Positions 19,321-27,710 of a stretch of DNA of 39,911 nt are shown here, in pieces. The DNA is from Phenylobacterium sp. (GTDB lineage Bacteria; Pseudomonadota; Alphaproteobacteria; Caulobacterales; Caulobacteraceae). The position numbers were made by a program, and so were the translations under genes. The notes below the pieces were generated by a model. The model was given only the letters and a program-made list of their open reading frames with translations, was not told the DNA's origin and ran no database searches. Location: contig NZ_JAUYNW010000055.1 of NCBI RefSeq assembly GCF_030698145.1, positions 1 to 39,911 of the forward strand, in the 5' to 3' direction. The number at the start of each line of letters is the position of its first letter. Positions within the stretch are counted from its first letter, which is position 1.

Positions 19321-19962
19321 TCACCAGCGCAGGACGCGCGGACCGATCAGGGCGCCGAGCGCCGCGGGGATCAGCACCCCCGCCACATACCACACCGCCA
19401 CGAAGGCCGGGGCGAGTTCCGGACAGTGGAAGGCATAGACCGCCGCACCCACGCCGCCCGCGAACAGGCCGGCCGCCGCCCCCGCCAACCGCAGCCGGGT
19501 GGGAGCCATTCGCCGCAGGACCAGGAGCGCCCCAGCCAGGGCCGGGACCGACAGCGTCGCCACCCGCCAGGGGCATTCGCGCCAGGTCCGACCCATGACG
19601 AGCTCATCACGCAGCTCCGCGGGGGCGCCCAGCAACTGGATCGCCGCGGTCATCCAGAGCAGTGCGAGGGGCGCCAGCGCCAGGGCGACCAGCCATGGCC
19701 TTGCCGCGCCGGGCCGCGCCAGCCGCGCGGCGGCGGCCAGGCCCGCCAAGGCCATGGCCAGGCCGAACCCGGCCTTGCCCCACCAGGCAGGCGTCTCGAT
19801 CATCGTGGCCAGGCGCGGTTGCAGGCCCAGGGTGACCAGCATCAACCCCACCGCAGCCGCCACGCCGCAGGCGACGGCGAGAGCCCACCACCGCGCAGGG
19901 CGACCGACTGTCTCGGCCCCGGCGTTGCGGGCCAGCATCTCGGCGAGGTCGTCAGTGCGCAT
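19321..19962 (-). CDS. nrsF: Anti-sigma factor NrsF (DUF1109 family)
   Basis: The 213-residue inner-membrane protein has about six hydrophobic segments and a short N-terminal cytoplasmic part (MRTDDLAEMLARNAG) that would hold SigF. Two Cys lie in predicted loops, C130 (WRECPWR) and C180 (FHCPEL). In Caulobacter NrsF, a conserved Cys pair is known to be required for releasing SigF under metal stress, and the same spacing of 50 residues fits. It begins 2 bases after the sigF stop, in one transcript. The call rests on family features and on the neighbouring sigF and bufferin genes. Confidence 0.9.
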   Translation of the reverse strand: MRTDDLAEMLARNAGAETVGRPARWWALAVACGVAAAVGLMLVTLGLQPRLATMIETPAWWGKAGFGLAMALAGLAAAARLARPGAARPWLVALALAPLALLWMTAAIQLLGAPAELRDELVMGRTWRECPWRVATLSVPALAGALLVLRRMAPTRLRLAGAAAGLFAGGVGAAVYAFHCPELAPAFVAVWYVAGVLIPAALGALIGPRVLRW

Positions 19963-19964
19963 CG

Positions 19965-20513
19965 TCAGGCTTCACGACTGAACCTCGCCGCCAGGGCCTT
20001 CAAGCCCCTGTGCACGCCGATCTTCACCGCGGAAACCGACAGGCCGGTGCGGGCTGCGGTCTCGACGACGCTCAGACCCTCCAGCTTGACCATGCGGATG
20101 GGCTCGCGCTGCTTCTCCGGCAAGCTCTCCAGCATCACGCGGACATCCCGCTGGGCGTCGCTGGCTTCGTGTTCCACCTCGGCGAACAACACGTCGATGC
20201 GATCCTCCACCGGATCGTGCAGCGCCTCGCGACGGCGGTGGCGCCGATGCCAGTCGACCAGCTTGTAGCGCGCCACAGCGTAGGCCCAGGCGGTGAAGGG
20301 CTGATCGGCGTCGTAGGTGTGGCGTCGCGCATGCACCGCCAGCAGGGTCTCTTGCACCAGATCCTCGCAGTCCTCCGGCCAATTGGCCAACCGGCGCCGA
20401 AAAAAGGCGCGCAGGCGGGGGGTCAGGTCGCGCAGCAGGTCGCGATAGGCGGCCCCGTCGCCCGACAGGCCGTCGATCATCAGGCGCCGTAAGCGCTGTT
20501 CGATCTCCTGCAC
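19965..20513 (-). CDS. sigF: ECF sigma factor SigF
   Basis: A 182-residue sigma-70 of the ECF type. Region 2 is seen in DCEDLVQETLLAVH and the following TAWAYAVARYKLVDWHRR; region 4 in LPEKQREPIRMVKLEGLSVVETA and the helix-turn-helix GLSVSAVKIGVHRGLKAL. In Caulobacter relatives SigF responds to heavy-metal stress (copper among them) and turns on bufferin operons. I use GTG at 20513; ATG at 20480 is an alternative. The -10 of its own SigF-type promoter lies 20 bases before the GTG, so the leader is short. Followed directly by its anti-sigma gene nrsF. Confidence 0.92.
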   Translation of the reverse strand: MQEIEQRLRRLMIDGLSGDGAAYRDLLRDLTPRLRAFFRRRLANWPEDCEDLVQETLLAVHARRHTYDADQPFTAWAYAVARYKLVDWHRRHRRREALHDPVEDRIDVLFAEVEHEASDAQRDVRVMLESLPEKQREPIRMVKLEGLSVVETAARTGLSVSAVKIGVHRGLKALAARFSREA

Positions 20514-20532
20514 GCGCAGTCACGTCCATAAG

Positions 20533-20558
20533 TTCGTCGCCGAGACCCCTTCGGTTAC
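20533..20558 (-). promoter_or_regulatory. SigF-type promoter of sigF-nrsF
   Basis: On the minus strand GTAACC (20558-20553) and CGAA (20536-20533) are separated by 16 bases. This matches, as I recall it, the SigF consensus described in Caulobacter (GTAACC at -35, CGAA at -10), and is the same layout as the divergent bufA promoter. It implies positive autoregulation of sigF. Confidence 0.85.
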
Positions 20559-20625
20559 AAGCTTCGCCGCGAAAAGAGAACCGCTCGCGGTCCGCGCCTC
20601 CGGCGAGAAATATTTCGGAGCCACT

Positions 20626-20651
20626 GTAACCTCCACGGCAGCGGCGGCGAA
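20626..20651 (+). promoter_or_regulatory. SigF-type promoter of the bufABCD operon
   Basis: GTAACC (20626-20631), 16 bases, CGAA (20648-20651): identical elements and identical spacing to the sigF promoter on the other strand. It lies 53 bases before the bufA start codon. The two promoters face away from each other in the 191-bp intergenic region, their -35 boxes 67 bases apart. Confidence 0.88.
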
Positions 20652-20704
20652 TTCCTCACCGAGCCCGGGATCGACCCGGGCTCAAAACCACTGTGAGGAC
20701 ACCC

Positions 20705-21001
20705 ATGCAGACCCAGACCCTCGTCGCCTCGGCGCTTTCCGCCCTGGCGCTCTCCGCCCTCGTCGCCGGCGCGGCGGCCGCGCAGACCGCCCCCGCCAAG
20801 CCGGAGGCCGCCACCGAGAAGTGCTACGGCGTCGCCAAGGCCGGCAAGAACGACTGCGCCGCTGGTCCCGGCACCACCTGCGCCGGCACGGCCAAGCGCG
20901 ACTACCAGGGCAACGCCTGGGTCCACGTCGCGGCCGGCGCCTGCACCGCCATCAAGACGCCCAGGGGCATGGGCTCGCTGAGCCCGATCCCCGGCCGCTG
21001 A
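20705..21001 (+). CDS. bufA1: Bufferin precursor peptide (DUF2282), Cys-rich
   Basis: A 98-residue secreted precursor with a long signal peptide (residues 1 to about 26, ending AGAAAA) and a mature part with four Cys, C40, C51, C59 and C80, in [13 protein letters not shown] and [11 protein letters not shown]. This pattern is that of type 1 bufferins, RiPP-type peptides whose central cysteines are turned into 5-thiooxazoles by the BufB/BufC pair, so that they bind copper in the periplasm. ATG at 20705 is preceded by GAGGAC. First gene of the bufABCD operon behind a SigF promoter. Modification of this peptide is inferred from family knowledge. Confidence 0.9.
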   Translation: MQTQTLVASALSALALSALVAGAAAAQTAPAKPEAATEKCYGVAKAGKNDCAAGPGTTCAGTAKRDYQGNAWVHVAAGACTAIKTPRGMGSLSPIPGR

Positions 21002-21021
21002 TCCCAAGGCCGGAGCACGCC

Positions 21022-21864
21022 ATGAACCACGACCTGACCGCCGGACTGGGCCTGAAGCCCTTCCACTATCATGAAGCGCTGGCCGCTTCGGCGGACGGGC
21101 TGTGGTTCGAGGTCCATCCCGAAAACTACATGGCGGACGGCGGGCCGAGGCTCGCCTGGCTCGAGCGCATCGGCGCCCGCCGTCCCCTGTCCTTCCATGG
21201 CGTGGCCCTGTCGCTCGCCGCGGACGCCGACCCCGATCGGGGCCATCTCGCGCGCCTGAAGAGCCTGGCCGACCGGTTCCAGCCGGCCCTCGTCTCCGAG
21301 CACCTGGCCTGGTCGGCTTGGCGGGGGGCCTACCATCCCGACCTGCTGCCCTTTCCGCGCACACGCCAAGCGCTCACCCGGATCGCGACCAACATACACC
21401 GGGCGCAGGACGCCCTCGGCCGCCCCATCGCCGTGGAGAACCCCAGCCACTACCTGCCCATCGACGGGCACGACTGGGGCGAGATCGATTTCCTGGCCGA
21501 GCTGGTCCGCCGCACCGGCTGCAGCTTGCTGCTGGACGTCAACAACGTCTTCGTCAGCGCCAACAATCTCGGCTTTTCGGCGGAAACCTATCTCGACGCC
21601 TTTCCGGGCGAACACGTCGCCGAAATCCACCTGGCCGGCCACGCCGAGGATCCGGACCTGGGCCGCGCCCTGCTGATCGACAGCCATTCAGCGCCTGTCG
21701 CCGATCAGGTCTGGGACCTTTACGAGCGGTTGGTCGCGCGGATCGGCTCCCGACCGACGCTGATCGAGCGCGACGAAGACATACCCGCCTTTGCCGAGCT
21801 CATGACCGACCGCGACCGCGCCCATGCGGTGCTGACAACCTCCGGCCGCCGGGTCGCCGCGTGA
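21022..21864 (+). CDS. bufB1: Multinuclear iron oxidase BufB (DUF692/MNIO)
   Basis: BufB is the 280-residue DUF692 (MNIO) enzyme of the operon, a TIM-barrel iron enzyme that modifies Cys residues in the precursor peptide. Likely metal ligands are H59 (SFHGVALSL), E93 and H94 (VSEHLAWS), E139 and N140 (VENPSHY), D172 and N174 (LLDVNNVFVSANN), E201, H203 and H207 (EIHLAGH). The ATG at 21022 lies 20 bases after bufA; a longer frame from 20821 runs through bufA and is not used. Its stop overlaps the bufC start as GTGA. Confidence 0.95.
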   Translation: MNHDLTAGLGLKPFHYHEALAASADGLWFEVHPENYMADGGPRLAWLERIGARRPLSFHGVALSLAADADPDRGHLARLKSLADRFQPALVSEHLAWSAWRGAYHPDLLPFPRTRQALTRIATNIHRAQDALGRPIAVENPSHYLPIDGHDWGEIDFLAELVRRTGCSLLLDVNNVFVSANNLGFSAETYLDAFPGEHVAEIHLAGHAEDPDLGRALLIDSHSAPVADQVWDLYERLVARIGSRPTLIERDEDIPAFAELMTDRDRAHAVLTTSGRRVAA

Positions 21865-22628
21865 GCCTGCTCGCCGTCTGGCAGGACGCCTTCGCCGCGG
21901 GCCTGAGGGGCGCGGAGCATCCCCTGGCCGCGCATCCGGCCTTCGCTGTCTACCGCAATACGGTCTGGAAGGGCTGGATCGACGCCGTCGAGGCCAACTA
22001 TCCCGCCGTCGCCTCGCTGACCGGTTCGGACTGGGCGCGCGCCGCCGGGGCCGCCTTCGCCGAGGTCCGCGCGCCGACCAATCCGATGATGTCGCTCTAT
22101 GGCGAGGGTTTCGCCGACTTCCTGGCGGAATTCCCCCCGGCGGGTTCGCTTCCGTTCCTCCCCGACGTCGCCCGCCTCGATCGGGCCTGGACGGAGGCTC
22201 ACCTGGCGGCGGACGCCCCCGTGCTCGAGCTCGGCGCCCTGGCGCAGCTTGACGCCGGCGCGATGGAGCGAACGCATTGTCGCCTGCATCCTTCGGTCCG
22301 CTTCGCCTGGTTCGCAACGACCATTCCGACGCTGTGGCTGGCCAATCGAACAGACTTCGAGGGCGGTGAACTGCTGCTCGACGATCGCCCTGAGGGCTTG
22401 CTGCTGGCGCGCCCGGCGGAAAGCGTCGAGGCGCTGGTCCTGGACGCGGCGGCCTTCGCCTTCCTCGACGCCTGCCGGAACGGCGCAACCCTGCTCGACT
22501 GCGCCATCGCCGCCCTGGCCGCCGATCCCAAGGCCGATCTTGGCGGCCTTCTGGGCCGCCTGATCGGCTTCGGCGCCTTCACCGACTTCTTCCCCATCGA
22601 CCCGGAGCCCCTCCATGTCCCTGCTTGA
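21861..22628 (+). CDS. bufC1: BufC, DUF2063 partner of the MNIO enzyme
   Basis: The 255-residue protein belongs to the DUF2063 family, which acts as the peptide-binding partner of the MNIO enzyme in several RiPP systems. The N-terminal part has the family pattern [34 protein letters not shown] and [14 protein letters not shown]. The C-terminal part reads as a compact alpha/beta domain. The start is GTG at 21861, in the GTGA overlap with the bufB stop. An upstream extension exists in the same frame but runs through bufB and is rejected. It overlaps bufD by 14 bases. Confidence 0.92.
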   Translation: MSLLAVWQDAFAAGLRGAEHPLAAHPAFAVYRNTVWKGWIDAVEANYPAVASLTGSDWARAAGAAFAEVRAPTNPMMSLYGEGFADFLAEFPPAGSLPFLPDVARLDRAWTEAHLAADAPVLELGALAQLDAGAMERTHCRLHPSVRFAWFATTIPTLWLANRTDFEGGELLLDDRPEGLLLARPAESVEALVLDAAAFAFLDACRNGATLLDCAIAALAADPKADLGGLLGRLIGFGAFTDFFPIDPEPLHVPA

Positions 22629-23064
22629 AACCGCCCGCGCGCCGTTCGCCCTGGCGGGCGCGGCCGCCGAACGCGCGCTGCCGCAAGCCCTCCTGTCGTT
22701 CGTCGCCCGCCTCGGCATAGCCGGGGTCTTCTGGCAGTCCGGACGCACCAAGGTCGACGGCCTGCTGAACCTGCGCGACGGGACCTATGTGCTCTTCGCC
22801 GAGGAATACAGGGTGCCGGTGATCCCGAGCGACATCGCCGCCCACCTGGCGACCTACGCCGAGCACGCCTTCCCCATTCTGCTGGTCCTGGGCCTGTTCA
22901 CCCGCTTCGCGGCCCTCGCCCTGCTCAGCATGACCCTGGTGATCCAGGTCTTCGTCTATCCCGACGCCTGGCCGACGCACCTGTCCTGGGCCGCGATCCT
23001 GATCTTCCTCGTCGGCCGTGGCGGCGGCGCCTGGTCGCTGGACCGCTCGCTCAAGATCGCCTGA
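22615..23064 (+). CDS. bufD1: BufD, DoxX-family membrane protein
   Basis: The 149-residue protein has four predicted membrane segments typical of the DoxX/DUF417-like family ([52 protein letters not shown]). DoxX proteins close many bufferin operons; a role in electron transfer or redox support for peptide modification or export is suggested but unproven. Its start overlaps bufC by 14 bases, and its 3' end overlaps the end of the convergent folK gene by 14 bases (23051-23064). Confidence 0.88.
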   Translation: MSLLETARAPFALAGAAAERALPQALLSFVARLGIAGVFWQSGRTKVDGLLNLRDGTYVLFAEEYRVPVIPSDIAAHLATYAEHAFPILLVLGLFTRFAALALLSMTLVIQVFVYPDAWPTHLSWAAILIFLVGRGGGAWSLDRSLKIA

Positions 23065-23578
23065 CAGACGACTGGACCGGGCTCGCGTCCAGACCCACTG
23101 TCGCGCCGACGGCGAGCTCGGCGGCCGTTTTGCCGAGCACGGGATGGCGCCACCCTGGGGCGATCTCGGCCAGGGGACCCATGACGAACAGCCGCTCGTG
23201 AGCGCGAGGGTGCGGCAGGATGAGGTCGGGATCGTCCGACACCGTTCGGCCATGGGCGATGAGGTCGAGATCGAGCGTCCGCGCCGCGTTCCGCGCACCA
23301 CGTTCGCGCCCGAACGCCGCCTCGAGGCTGAACAATGTTCGGATTACGTGTTCCGGGGGCTGTCGAGCCTCGACAAGCACGACGCCGTTGCGATACTCCT
23401 GGCCGGTCGGGTCCGGCCAGGCGGCGGAGCGCCACCAGGACGACCGGGCCACCAGGGGCAATCCCGCCTCTGCGAAACGCGCGAGCGCTGCTTCGAGAAG
23501 GGCTTCGGACGACCCAAAGTCGCCGGCGATATTTCCGCCAAGGGCGATGATGACCGCCTCGTCCGGGTTCAAGCCCAA
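23051..23578 (-). CDS. folK: Hydroxymethyl-dihydropterin pyrophosphokinase
   Basis: HPPK transfers pyrophosphate from ATP to 6-hydroxymethyl-7,8-dihydropterin in folate synthesis. The protein (about 175 residues) has the N-terminal [32 protein letters not shown] with the Mg-binding Asp pair, and the late motif [15 protein letters not shown]. There is no ATG near the true N-terminus: TTG at 23578 or TTG at 23572 are the best candidates, so the start is uncertain by a few codons. Divergent from the NYN-domain gene 27 bases away. Confidence 0.88.
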   Translation of the reverse strand: MGLNPDEAVIIALGGNIAGDFGSSEALLEAALARFAEAGLPLVARSSWWRSAAWPDPTGQEYRNGVVLVEARQPPEHVIRTLFSLEAAFGRERGARNAARTLDLDLIAHGRTVSDDPDLILPHPRAHERLFVMGPLAEIAPGWRHPVLGKTAAELAVGATVGLDASPVQSSVRRS

Positions 23579-23605
23579 CGCCCCATTTCCAGGATTTCCG
23601 CAACC

Positions 23606-24214
23606 ATGACGTTCTACCCCACCGACAGGCTCGCGCTCTTCATCGACGGCGCGAACCTGTATTCGGCCGCCAAGGGGCTGGGCTTCGATATCGACTATCG
23701 CAAGCTGCTGGAAGAGTTCCGCCAGCGCGGCGTGCTGATCCGGGCCTACTACTACACCGCCCTCGTCGAGGATCAGGAATACTCCCCGATCCGCCCGCTG
23801 GTGGACTGGCTGGACTACAACGGCTTCCGCCTGGTGACGAAGCCCGCCCGTGAATACACCGACGCCCAGGGCCGCAAGCGTTGGCGCGGCGACATGGACG
23901 TGGAGATCGCCGTCGACATGCGGGAGAGGGCCGGCCATGCCGACCTCCTGGTGCTGTTGTCGGGCGACGGCGACTACCGGGTCCTGGTCGAGGCCGTGCA
24001 GCGCAAGGGCGCGCGGGTGACCGTGGTCTCCACCGTGAAGTCCCAGCCGCCGATGGCGTCCGACGACCTGCGCCGCCAGGCCGACAGCTTCGTGGACCTG
24101 GCCGACCTGGCCGACATCATCGGCCGGCCGTCGCGCCTGCCGCGCTTCATCCAGGAAAGCCGCACCGCCCCGGCCGACCGCGACGCGGACGCCGATATCG
24201 ACGCCGAGGCCTGA
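23606..24214 (+). CDS. NYN-domain protein (LabA/DUF88 family)
   Basis: The 202-residue protein has a PIN-like NYN nuclease fold: FIDGANLY (D14, N17), WRGDMDVEIAVDM, LLSGDGDYRVLVEAV and a following VTVVS strand, which supply the usual acidic metal-binding residues. Family members cleave or process RNA; the target is unknown. The tail (about 25 residues) is charged and probably disordered, with a DADADIDAEA repeat. ATG at 23606; the longer frame from 23018 runs antisense to folK and is not coding. It overlaps UdgB by one base (TGATG), so they are co-transcribed. Confidence 0.88.
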   Translation: MTFYPTDRLALFIDGANLYSAAKGLGFDIDYRKLLEEFRQRGVLIRAYYYTALVEDQEYSPIRPLVDWLDYNGFRLVTKPAREYTDAQGRKRWRGDMDVEIAVDMRERAGHADLLVLLSGDGDYRVLVEAVQRKGARVTVVSTVKSQPPMASDDLRRQADSFVDLADLADIIGRPSRLPRFIQESRTAPADRDADADIDAEA

Positions 24215-24861
24215 TGTCGGTCGCGCTTTGGGGCGCGGAGCCTCCTCGCGACTGCCCGCTCTGTCCGCGGCTGGTGGCCTATCGCCAGGCCAACCGCGCC
24301 CAGAACCCCGACTGGTGGAACGGCCCCGCGCCGTCCTTCGGCGATCCCGACGCGCGCCTGCTGGTGGCAGGCCTGGCGCCCGGCCGCACCGGGGCCAACC
24401 GCACCGGCCGGCCGTTCACCGGCGATGGCGCCGGCTGGATGCTCTACGAGACCCTGATCAAGACGGGCTTCGCGCGCGGCGTTTACAAGGCCGATCCTGC
24501 TGACGGGCTGGAACTGGTCGATTGCATGATCACCAACGCGGTGCGCTGCGCCCCGCCCGGCAACAAGCCCGAGACCAGCGAAGAGAACACCTGCCGTCCG
24601 TTCCTGACCGCCCGGCTGGAGGCCCTGCCCCGGCTCAAGGTCATCGTCACCCTGGGCGACGTCTCGCGGCGCAATGTGCTGAAGGCGCTGGGACTGAAGG
24701 CCTCGGCGGGCCTTCCGGGTCATGGGACCGAGTTCCAGGCCGGGCCCTATGTGGTGCTGAACAGCTACCACTGCTCGCGGCTCAACACGAACACCGGCCG
24801 GCTGACGGGCGAGATGTTCGAGGCCGTCTTCCGCCGGGCGCGAGAACTGGTGGACGAATGA
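24214..24861 (+). CDS. Uracil-DNA glycosylase family 5 (UdgB type)
   Basis: A 215-residue iron-sulphur uracil-DNA glycosylase. Four Cys are placed for a 4Fe-4S cluster: C14 and C17 (DCPLCPRL), C112 (VRCAPPGNKP) and C127 (ENTCRPF). Motif 1 is GLAPGRTGANRTGRPFTGD, with the family-5 Ala in place of the catalytic Asp/Asn; the late motif is HCSRLNTNTGRLT. It removes uracil and deaminated purines from DNA. Co-transcribed with the NYN gene by a one-base overlap. Confidence 0.92.
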   Translation: MSVALWGAEPPRDCPLCPRLVAYRQANRAQNPDWWNGPAPSFGDPDARLLVAGLAPGRTGANRTGRPFTGDGAGWMLYETLIKTGFARGVYKADPADGLELVDCMITNAVRCAPPGNKPETSEENTCRPFLTARLEALPRLKVIVTLGDVSRRNVLKALGLKASAGLPGHGTEFQAGPYVVLNSYHCSRLNTNTGRLTGEMFEAVFRRARELVDE

Positions 24862-24889
24862 CGGTCCACAGTTGTCGCACCGAGGCCAA

Positions 24890-25495
24890 TTAGGACGAAG
24901 CTCGCCGTTCGGACCGCGCGGCCTCCCAGACCTCGCGCGCGGCGTCGGCATTCATCAACGCGATACCGAGCCCCACAATCAGGTCCGGCCATGCCGAACG
25001 CCAGACCAGGGCGGTGACGAAGCCCGCGGAGATGATGGCGACATTTGCAAGCGCGTCATTGCGCGCTGACAGGAACGCCGCCTTGGTCAGGCTGCCTTCC
25101 CGGTGGCGATGGCGAGCGAGCATGACGGCGCAGGCTAGGTTCACCCCCAGCGCACCGAGGCCCGCGATCGAGAGCGGGACCGGATCGGGCGCGACAAGGG
25201 TGTTGAACTTGTCCCACGCCGTCCACAGCGTCGCGATCCCGGGCACAAGGAGGATCGCGGCGAGCAGCATGCCGACCGAGGCGCGACGCCGCGCCGTCCA
25301 GCCCAGAGCCGCCAGGATCAGCAGGTTGACCGAAGCATCTTCAAGAAAGTCGATCGAGTCGGCGAACAACGAGACAGACCCGATGGTGCTCGCCACGGCG
25401 AACTCCACGCCAAAATAGGCGAAATTCAGGAGCGCCACGAGCACCAGGACCTTACGAAGCGACGGGTCGGCGCCGTTTGAAGCCTCGTCGTTCAT
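24890..25495 (-). CDS. CDF-like cation efflux membrane protein, short form
   Basis: The 201-residue protein has about five to six membrane helices and motifs of the cation diffusion facilitator family: SVSLFADSIDFLEDASVN and the second site FLSARNDALANVAII. It lacks the usual C-terminal cytoplasmic metal-binding domain and is shorter than typical CDF transporters (about 300 residues), as seen in some bacterial subfamilies. The substrate metal cannot be told. I start at ATG 25495; a GTG directly before it is possible. It converges on udgB. Confidence 0.82.
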   Translation of the reverse strand: MNDEASNGADPSLRKVLVLVALLNFAYFGVEFAVASTIGSVSLFADSIDFLEDASVNLLILAALGWTARRRASVGMLLAAILLVPGIATLWTAWDKFNTLVAPDPVPLSIAGLGALGVNLACAVMLARHRHREGSLTKAAFLSARNDALANVAIISAGFVTALVWRSAWPDLIVGLGIALMNADAAREVWEAARSERRASS

Positions 25496-25524
25496 CACCC
25501 CTCCAGGCGCGGGGCGCGCTGCGG

Positions 25525-26265
25525 TCAGCGCCCCGGTCGGCTCCAGTAGAAGTACCGCCAGGCCGGCTTGAACCCGAAGGCGCGATAGAGCGAGCGGGCG
25601 GTGGTGTTGGCTTCCTCCACCTGCAGGAAGACCCGGTCGATGCCGCGCGCCTGGGCCGCGCCGGCCAGGCCCGCCAGCACGCGGCCTGCCAGCCCTTGGC
25701 CGCGACGGGTGAGATCGGTGCGCATGCCATGCACGCTGGCCCAGCCCTGGCCGAAAGCCGCCACGCCCACCGCCACCGTCCGGCCGTCCTCCCGCACCCC
25801 GCCATAGACGGCGTCCGGAGAGCGCGTGAGCGCGGCCACGCGATTGGCGCCGTCAGCGGGATCGAAGCCCTCGCCGGTGAACACGCCCGCCCAGCCCTCG
25901 TCGGGCGCGTCGGCGACCTGCGCGGGCGCGCCGCGGGCCGAAACGATCATGGCGGCCGGCGAGCTCAGCTTCACCAGGGTCGGCTGCTCGAAGCCATAGC
26001 CCCGCCGCGTCAGTTCGGCGCGCACGGGCGCCAGGCCAGGCAGATCGGCCAGGCGGAAGGCCGGCTCCAGTCCGTGCTCGGCGAAGGCCGCCTCGATGCG
26101 GTCTAGGATCGCGGGCGAGAAGGCGGGATCGTGGCGCAGCGGGACCGCGCTCTTGGCGCGGCGGATCGTGCCGGGCTCAAGGGCTATCAGCCAGCGCTCG
26201 ATCTCGACGGCCTTGCGCGGCGCGACGGCGGCGAGCGTCGCGCGTTCGATGGCCTCGACGTCCAT
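25525..26265 (-). CDS. GNAT family N-acetyltransferase
   Basis: The 246-residue protein carries a C-terminal GNAT domain (VAVGVAAFGQGWASVHGMRT, acetyl-CoA loop RRGQGLAGRVLAGL, and QVEEANTTARSLYRAFGFKPA) and a N-terminal half of about 115 residues that resembles a degenerate GNAT-like domain. The substrate is unknown. It starts at ATG 26265, sharing one base with the smpB stop, so it is the third gene of dapA-smpB-GNAT. The CDF-like gene lies 29 bases further along on the same strand. Confidence 0.87.
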   Translation of the reverse strand: MDVEAIERATLAAVAPRKAVEIERWLIALEPGTIRRAKSAVPLRHDPAFSPAILDRIEAAFAEHGLEPAFRLADLPGLAPVRAELTRRGYGFEQPTLVKLSSPAAMIVSARGAPAQVADAPDEGWAGVFTGEGFDPADGANRVAALTRSPDAVYGGVREDGRTVAVGVAAFGQGWASVHGMRTDLTRRGQGLAGRVLAGLAGAAQARGIDRVFLQVEEANTTARSLYRAFGFKPAWRYFYWSRPGR

Positions 26266-26720
26266 CAGCCTTTGTCCCGCATCAGCCGGGCCTTATCGCG
26301 CTGCCAATCGCGCTCGGCCGTCGCTTCGCGCTTGTCGTGGGTCTTCTTGCCCTTGGCGAGCGCGATCTCCAGCTTGGCCAGGCCCTTCTCGTTCCAATAG
26401 AGCTTGGTCGGGATGAGGGTGCGCCCCTCGCGCTGAACGGCGCCGATCAGCTTGTCGAGTTGCTTCCTGTGCAGCAACAGCTTCCGGTGACGGCGCGGCT
26501 CGTGGTTGAAGCGGTTGGCCTGGGCGAAGGGCGGGATGTCGGCGTTGATCAGCATCACCGCGTCGCCCTCGACCGAGGCGTAGGACTCCGCGATATTGGC
26601 CCGCCCGTTGCGCAGCGACTTGACCTCGCTCCCGGTCAGGACGAGGCCGGCCTCAAAGGTCTCCTCGAGGAAATAGTCGTACCGCGCGCGGCGGTTCTCG
26701 GCGATCAGCTTGCCCGCCAT
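26265..26720 (-). CDS. smpB: SsrA-binding protein SmpB
   Basis: SmpB brings tmRNA to stalled ribosomes for trans-translation. The 151-residue protein has [31 protein letters not shown] split across residues 7-37, then [37 protein letters not shown] and a basic tail ending [11 protein letters not shown] at 26720 shares one base with the dapA stop. A longer open frame upstream is a shadow of dapA. No tmRNA gene was recognised in the window. Confidence 0.96.
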   Translation of the reverse strand: MAGKLIAENRRARYDYFLEETFEAGLVLTGSEVKSLRNGRANIAESYASVEGDAVMLINADIPPFAQANRFNHEPRRHRKLLLHRKQLDKLIGAVQREGRTLIPTKLYWNEKGLAKLEIALAKGKKTHDKREATAERDWQRDKARLMRDKG

Positions 26721-27604
26721 CAGACGAGCCCGGCTTCCCGCATTCCGGCCAGCACCTCGGCCCGCGAGGCTTCGGAGGCGGGCGTGATCGGCAGGCGCGC
26801 GAACGCCTCGCACAGACCCAGATGCTCCAGGGCGAACTTGGTCGGCGCCGGCGAGGCGTCCGAGAACAGCGACTTGTGCAGGCGGAACAGCCGATCCTGC
26901 CAGTAGAGGGCGGTCTTCCAGTCGTCGGCCATGGCGGCGTTGTAGAAGGTCGCGCAGATGTCGGGCGCCACGTTCGAGGTCACCGAGATGCAGCCGTGGC
27001 CGCCGTGGGCCATGTAGCCCAGCGCCGTCAGATCGTCGCCCGACAGCATCACCCAGTCCTCCCCGCACAGCAGGCGCTGCATGGTGGCCCGGGTCATGTC
27101 GCCGGTGGCGTCCTTGATCCCCACGATATTGGGCAGCTTGGCCAGCCGCGCCAGGGTGGTGTCGGCGATGTCGACGCTGGTCCGGCCCGGCACGTTGTAG
27201 ACCAGCACTGGAAGCTGCACGGCTTCGTTGATCGCCGCGTAGTGGGCGTGGAGGCCCTCCTGGCTGGGGCGATTGTAATAGGGCGTCACCACCAGGGCGG
27301 CGTCGGCGCCGACGGTCTTGGCGTGGCGGACCAGTTCGATGGCCTCGGCGGTGGAGTTGGAGCCGGCGCCGGCGATCACCGGGACGCGGCCGGCGGTCAC
27401 CTTCACGCACAGTTCGACCACACGGCGGTGCTCGTCGTGACTGAGGGTCGCTGTCTCACCCGTGGTGCCGACGGGCACCAGGCCGTGGACGCCGCCGGCG
27501 ATCTGCCGTTCGACGAGGGCTACGAAAGCCTGCTCATCCAGCGCGCCGTCGCGGAACGGCGTCACCAAGGCTGGCATGACGCCCTTGAACAAAGGTTGTG
27601 ACAT
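26720..27604 (-). CDS. dapA: 4-hydroxy-tetrahydrodipicolinate synthase
   Basis: DapA condenses pyruvate and aspartate semialdehyde at the branch to lysine and diaminopimelate. The 294-residue barrel shows the Schiff-base lysine K164 (GIKDATG), Y136 (YNVPGRTS), the Thr pair T47-T48 ([11 protein letters not shown]) and [17 protein letters not shown] at 27604 matches the usual N-terminus ([13 protein letters not shown]); the longer frame from 27697 adds unrelated residues. First gene of dapA-smpB-GNAT and divergent from the lytic transglycosylase gene, both serving the cell wall. Confidence 0.96.
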   Translation of the reverse strand: MSQPLFKGVMPALVTPFRDGALDEQAFVALVERQIAGGVHGLVPVGTTGETATLSHDEHRRVVELCVKVTAGRVPVIAGAGSNSTAEAIELVRHAKTVGADAALVVTPYYNRPSQEGLHAHYAAINEAVQLPVLVYNVPGRTSVDIADTTLARLAKLPNIVGIKDATGDMTRATMQRLLCGEDWVMLSGDDLTALGYMAHGGHGCISVTSNVAPDICATFYNAAMADDWKTALYWQDRLFRLHKSLFSDASPAPTKFALEHLGLCEAFARLPITPASEASRAEVLAGMREAGLV

Positions 27605-27710
27605 GGTCTGCAAAAAGCCGTGAAAGCGAGGCCTGTTAATTGCGGCCTCAAGATTTGGCCGGACAATATGGCGCGGGGCCCCCACGCCGCAACACATCTA
27701 GTTCCATATC

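Noticed and set aside
21102..22628. Apparent 508-residue long form of BufC
   Set aside because: The upstream part lies in bufB in another frame; GTG 21861 gives a normal DUF2063 protein.
26265..27410. Apparent 381-residue long form of SmpB
   Set aside because: The N-terminal part is out-of-frame dapA; SmpB starts at ATG 26720.
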